DNA from: Plasmodium brasilianum
Taxonomy: Eukaryota; Apicomplexa; Aconoidasida; Haemosporida; Plasmodiidae
Reading direction: 5' to 3'
Length of the DNA stretch: 64,000 nt
NCBI RefSeq assembly: GCF_023973825.1
Contig: NC_090127.1
Coordinates: 2,133,501 to 2,197,500 of the forward strand
Within the stretch, counting starts at the first letter, position 1. The number at the start of each line of letters is the position of its first letter. Of this stretch, positions 61,730 through 64,000 are shown piece by piece. The notes under the pieces were generated by a model. The model was not told where the DNA came from, ran no database searches, and saw nothing but the letters and a program-made list of their open reading frames with translations. A program made the position numbers and the translations under genes.

Positions 61730-61920
61730 AGTGCAAACAGTATAATACAGCATAATATAGTATAAACAGTATATTACAGTATAAACAGTATAAACAGTAT
61801 ATAATAGTACATAATAGTATATAATAGTGTATACAGTATAAACAGTATAAACAGTATATACAGTATATACAGTATATACAGTATATACAGTATATAATAG
61901 TACATAATAGTATACACTAA
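61730..61920. repeat. AGTATAAAC / AGTATATAC repeat
   Basis: Tandem 9-10-base units of ACAGTATAA and ACAGTATAT are present, with interspersed AGTATATAATAGTACATA. Confidence 0.8.
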
Positions 61921-62576
61921 CAAAAGAGCAGTGTAGCCATGTAGCAAAAGATGCTAACTCTGCCATACTGTATAAAACACTGCCGTATGCACAAAATTTT
62001 TCGTTTCATCCTATAAATCTGCACGATACACACCACGTACTGCATATAGTGTCTATAATGTTACACACCAAATTTTTAGCAAATATTTAGCAAATATTTA
62101 TCATATTTTTTTAGAAGAGGCGTGTTCGAAGTTTAGCTATTTCGAATTTACTTCCTCTTCTGAAATTATCATCACCTATGTATTAATGTATTATGTTGTA
62201 TTATATTATATATTACTTTATCCCATCTTTTTTTTTTTTCTAAGTATAGTTAATTTGGAACTACACTACTGCAACCATTTTACTTTATTTCCCGCAGTGA
62301 AATCCTTATTGTTTCACCTCGCAGTTAGATAGCCCTCCACAGTTTTAAGCAAAGGAGAAAGGAAAAGGGAAAAGGGAAAAGGGAACAGGGAAAAGAAAAA
62401 CTGAAAAGCTTTCACTCCTTCATCCTTTATTCATTATCCTTTATCTTTGCTGCTTGGCACTGGCTCCTTGTTAACAACTAAAATGTGCTATCACAGCTAA
62501 GCTGCGGCATAAACATAAGATATAATTTATCGGGGCATTTTTTTCCTTTTTTTTTTCTTGAAAAACGACAAACATT

Positions 62577-64000
62577 ATGAACGTGCAGAACAATCTTATG
62601 ATTCTTGTGTACCTTTTATTCCCATTTCTACTGTTAACTGAGGATATATATTGTTTTCTAAAAGATGTTAATATAAAATACGCTTCGGTAAATGATAAAA
62701 AAAATAAAAGTAATACAAATGATGGATTTTCTTCTTTTGGACTCTATGGGAAGAATAACAAAGATGATGAAAATAAGTCAACAGGTGGGATGTTTCAGTC
62801 TTTATTTAGTTCAATAAAAAATATATTATATAATGAAGATAAGATTAAAAAAGATTTAAAACTAATTAATGATAATGTAAAAGAAATGAAAGAAGGATTT
62901 GTAAAAAGTTCGATAGATATAGCTAAGCAAGCAACTAATATAAAAGAGGATATAACAAAGAATACCACTTATTGGAGTAATCTTATTAAGAATACCATCA
63001 GTGAAGAATTAGGTCAAATTGATCGTATTAGCAAAGAGCAATTAAATAAATTAAGGGGAACTCCTCAACACAAAATGCTTTTTTCTACGCCTTTTCAATT
63101 TTCTTCTAATGAACAGAAGGGGAACAAAAAGGTTATAGGTAAGGACAGTAGTGATGCATCTTCTATTATGTCCTCCGTTGATGCTAAAGCTACTGCTGCT
63201 AATGTGGGAGCAGCTTTTCCTTATTTTTCTAACAGTGATAATAAGAATGAGGAAAAGAAAGGTATGTTTAAATATCTCTACAGTAAAGGTACAAATGAGG
63301 GAAAAAAGAACGAGATGAAATATGAAGACCAAGGGGATGAAGCAAAAAAAGGGAACAGAATGAACCCATTTAGTTTTTTTACCAATGCTGATAAAAAGGG
63401 AAATGCATCTGAAAGTTTTATTAAAGAAGATAAAAGTCAATTACATGCTTTCTTTGGTATGAAAGAAAATGAAAAGAATGATGGTAAGAGAATTAAGGTT
63501 GACACATCTAATAAGGAGGATAAGACGTGGTCGTTCACAAACTACTTTAGTCATATGGGAGAACAGGATCATTTGGAAAAAAAGGAGGGCGGAAAGGGCA
63601 GCAAGGACAATGATAGTAGTACAGGTAGAAGTATTCAACAGGAAGAGGAAGAGGCAAAGGGGTTCTCACTTAACTTCTTTTCAAAGAGGAGTGGGAATGC
63701 TGAGGGGAACTCCGAACAAGGGAAGGGTAGTAACAATAATGGAGGAAGTAATGTAAGTAGCGTTCCGTGGTTCTCCTTTACACATAAAAAACAAGGTGAA
63801 GGGGAAAAGGACAAATCTCAACAATATATAAAGATACACCAAGAGGAAACGAAAAAGAAGGATGATACAATGAATAATCAAAACGAAGGAGATGGAAAAG
63901 GAATAGAAAAATCTTTCTCCCTCTTTAATTTATTGAAGGGGAAAGAAAAAAAGAAAGATATGAATAGTGACAATGTGGAAACTGATAATGCAAATTTGGA
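62577..64000 (+). CDS. Secreted protein with recurring aromatic/basic motifs, 3' truncated by the window
   Basis: The frame starts at ATG 62577 and is open for 474 codons to the window edge, so the C-terminus is missing. A signal peptide is clear (residues 1 to about 25, ILVYLLFPFLLLTEDIYCF). Residues about 70-165 form an amphipathic helical or coiled-coil region (LKLINDNVKEMKEGFVKSSI, TISEELGQIDRISKEQL). The rest is charged, low-complexity sequence in which a short aromatic motif recurs every 20-50 residues: FPYFSN, MFKYLYSK, FSFFTN, HAFFGMK, FTNYFSHMG, FSLNFFSK, WFSFTHKK and FSLFNLLKGK. I do not recognise the family and see no PEXEL-type export motif near the N-terminus. It is probably targeted to the secretory route (vacuole, rhoptry or surface), which is an inference from the signal peptide only. 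Transcription is divergent from MRP2 across 8.3 kb. Confidence 0.8.
   Translation, partial: MNVQNNLMILVYLLFPFLLLTEDIYCFLKDVNIKYASVNDKKNKSNTNDGFSSFGLYGKNNKDDENKSTGGMFQSLFSSIKNILYNEDKIKKDLKLINDNVKEMKEGFVKSSIDIAKQATNIKEDITKNTTYWSNLIKNTISEELGQIDRISKEQLNKLRGTPQHKMLFSTPFQFSSNEQKGNKKVIGKDSSDASSIMSSVDAKATAANVGAAFPYFSNSDNKNEEKKGMFKYLYSKGTNEGKKNEMKYEDQGDEAKKGNRMNPFSFFTNADKKGNASESFIKEDKSQLHAFFGMKENEKNDGKRIKVDTSNKEDKTWSFTNYFSHMGEQDHLEKKEGGKGSKDNDSSTGRSIQQEEEEAKGFSLNFFSKRSGNAEGNSEQGKGSNNNGGSNVSSVPWFSFTHKKQGEGEKDKSQQYIKIHQEETKKKDDTMNNQNEGDGKGIEKSFSLFNLLKGKEKKKDMNSDNVETDNANL

Larger units (their letters stand above)
54302..62576. other. 8.3-kb intergenic region, no gene recognised
   Basis: The stretch lies between the heads of MRP2 (-) and the secreted-protein gene (+). 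It is filled with (TA)n, poly-A and poly-T tracts and at least six minisatellites (listed separately). Open frames are repeat translations. The least repetitive parts are about 58770-59700, including a GC-elevated patch at 59205-59290 with a perfect short inverted repeat, and about 62000-62340. Small multi-exon genes or noncoding RNAs could be hidden here, but I cannot support one. Confidence 0.5.

Overview
The window is nuclear DNA of a malaria parasite (Plasmodium). The base composition is extremely AT-rich, with (TA)n, poly-A/poly-T runs and short-unit minisatellites between genes. The proteins are Lys/Asn-rich, and introns are small with GT..AG ends. Two genes place the window firmly: a merozoite surface protein 9 (MSP9) orthologue and an ABCC-type multidrug-resistance-associated protein (MRP2). 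In P. falciparum these two lie close together on chromosome 12 in the same orientation, and the intervening gene order here looks syntenic (from memory, not checked). The repeat content and the MSP9 C-terminus differ from P. falciparum, so another species is likely; I cannot name it.

Layout from left to right. A repeat-rich intergenic region (1-2746) precedes a two-exon gene for a 1,228-residue conserved protein of unknown function (+). A three-exon RsuA/RluB-type pseudouridine synthase follows (+, 8602-10235), with an N-terminal leader and an S4 domain. MSP9 lies on the minus strand (11701-13857). About 5 kb of minisatellite-rich DNA leads to a gene with two YCII-like domains (+, about 19041-22593). 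Next is a very large HIRA-like histone chaperone (-, 23110-32128), broken into three frames by two homopolymer shifts. A conserved gene of at least 18 exons follows (-, 35353-40351), with two more possible 3' exons down to 34518. A divergently oriented 1,622-residue helical protein (+, 42161-47029) comes next, then MRP2 (-, 47595-54301), split by one homopolymer shift. An 8.3-kb region with no recognisable gene separates MRP2 from the 5' part of a secreted protein (+, 62577 to the window end).

The genes are eukaryotic single transcription units with no operon logic. Their roles are unrelated: RNA modification (probably in an organelle), the merozoite surface, chromatin assembly, membrane transport and a secreted product.

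The points most worth attention are these. The pseudouridine synthase has Asn where the family has its catalytic Asp. The HIRA homologue is about three times the usual size. In HIRA and MRP2, three A-run frame breaks all need the same +1 (or -2) correction. The tandem YCII protein has lost the conserved Asp in its first domain only. The secreted protein carries a recurring aromatic/basic motif.
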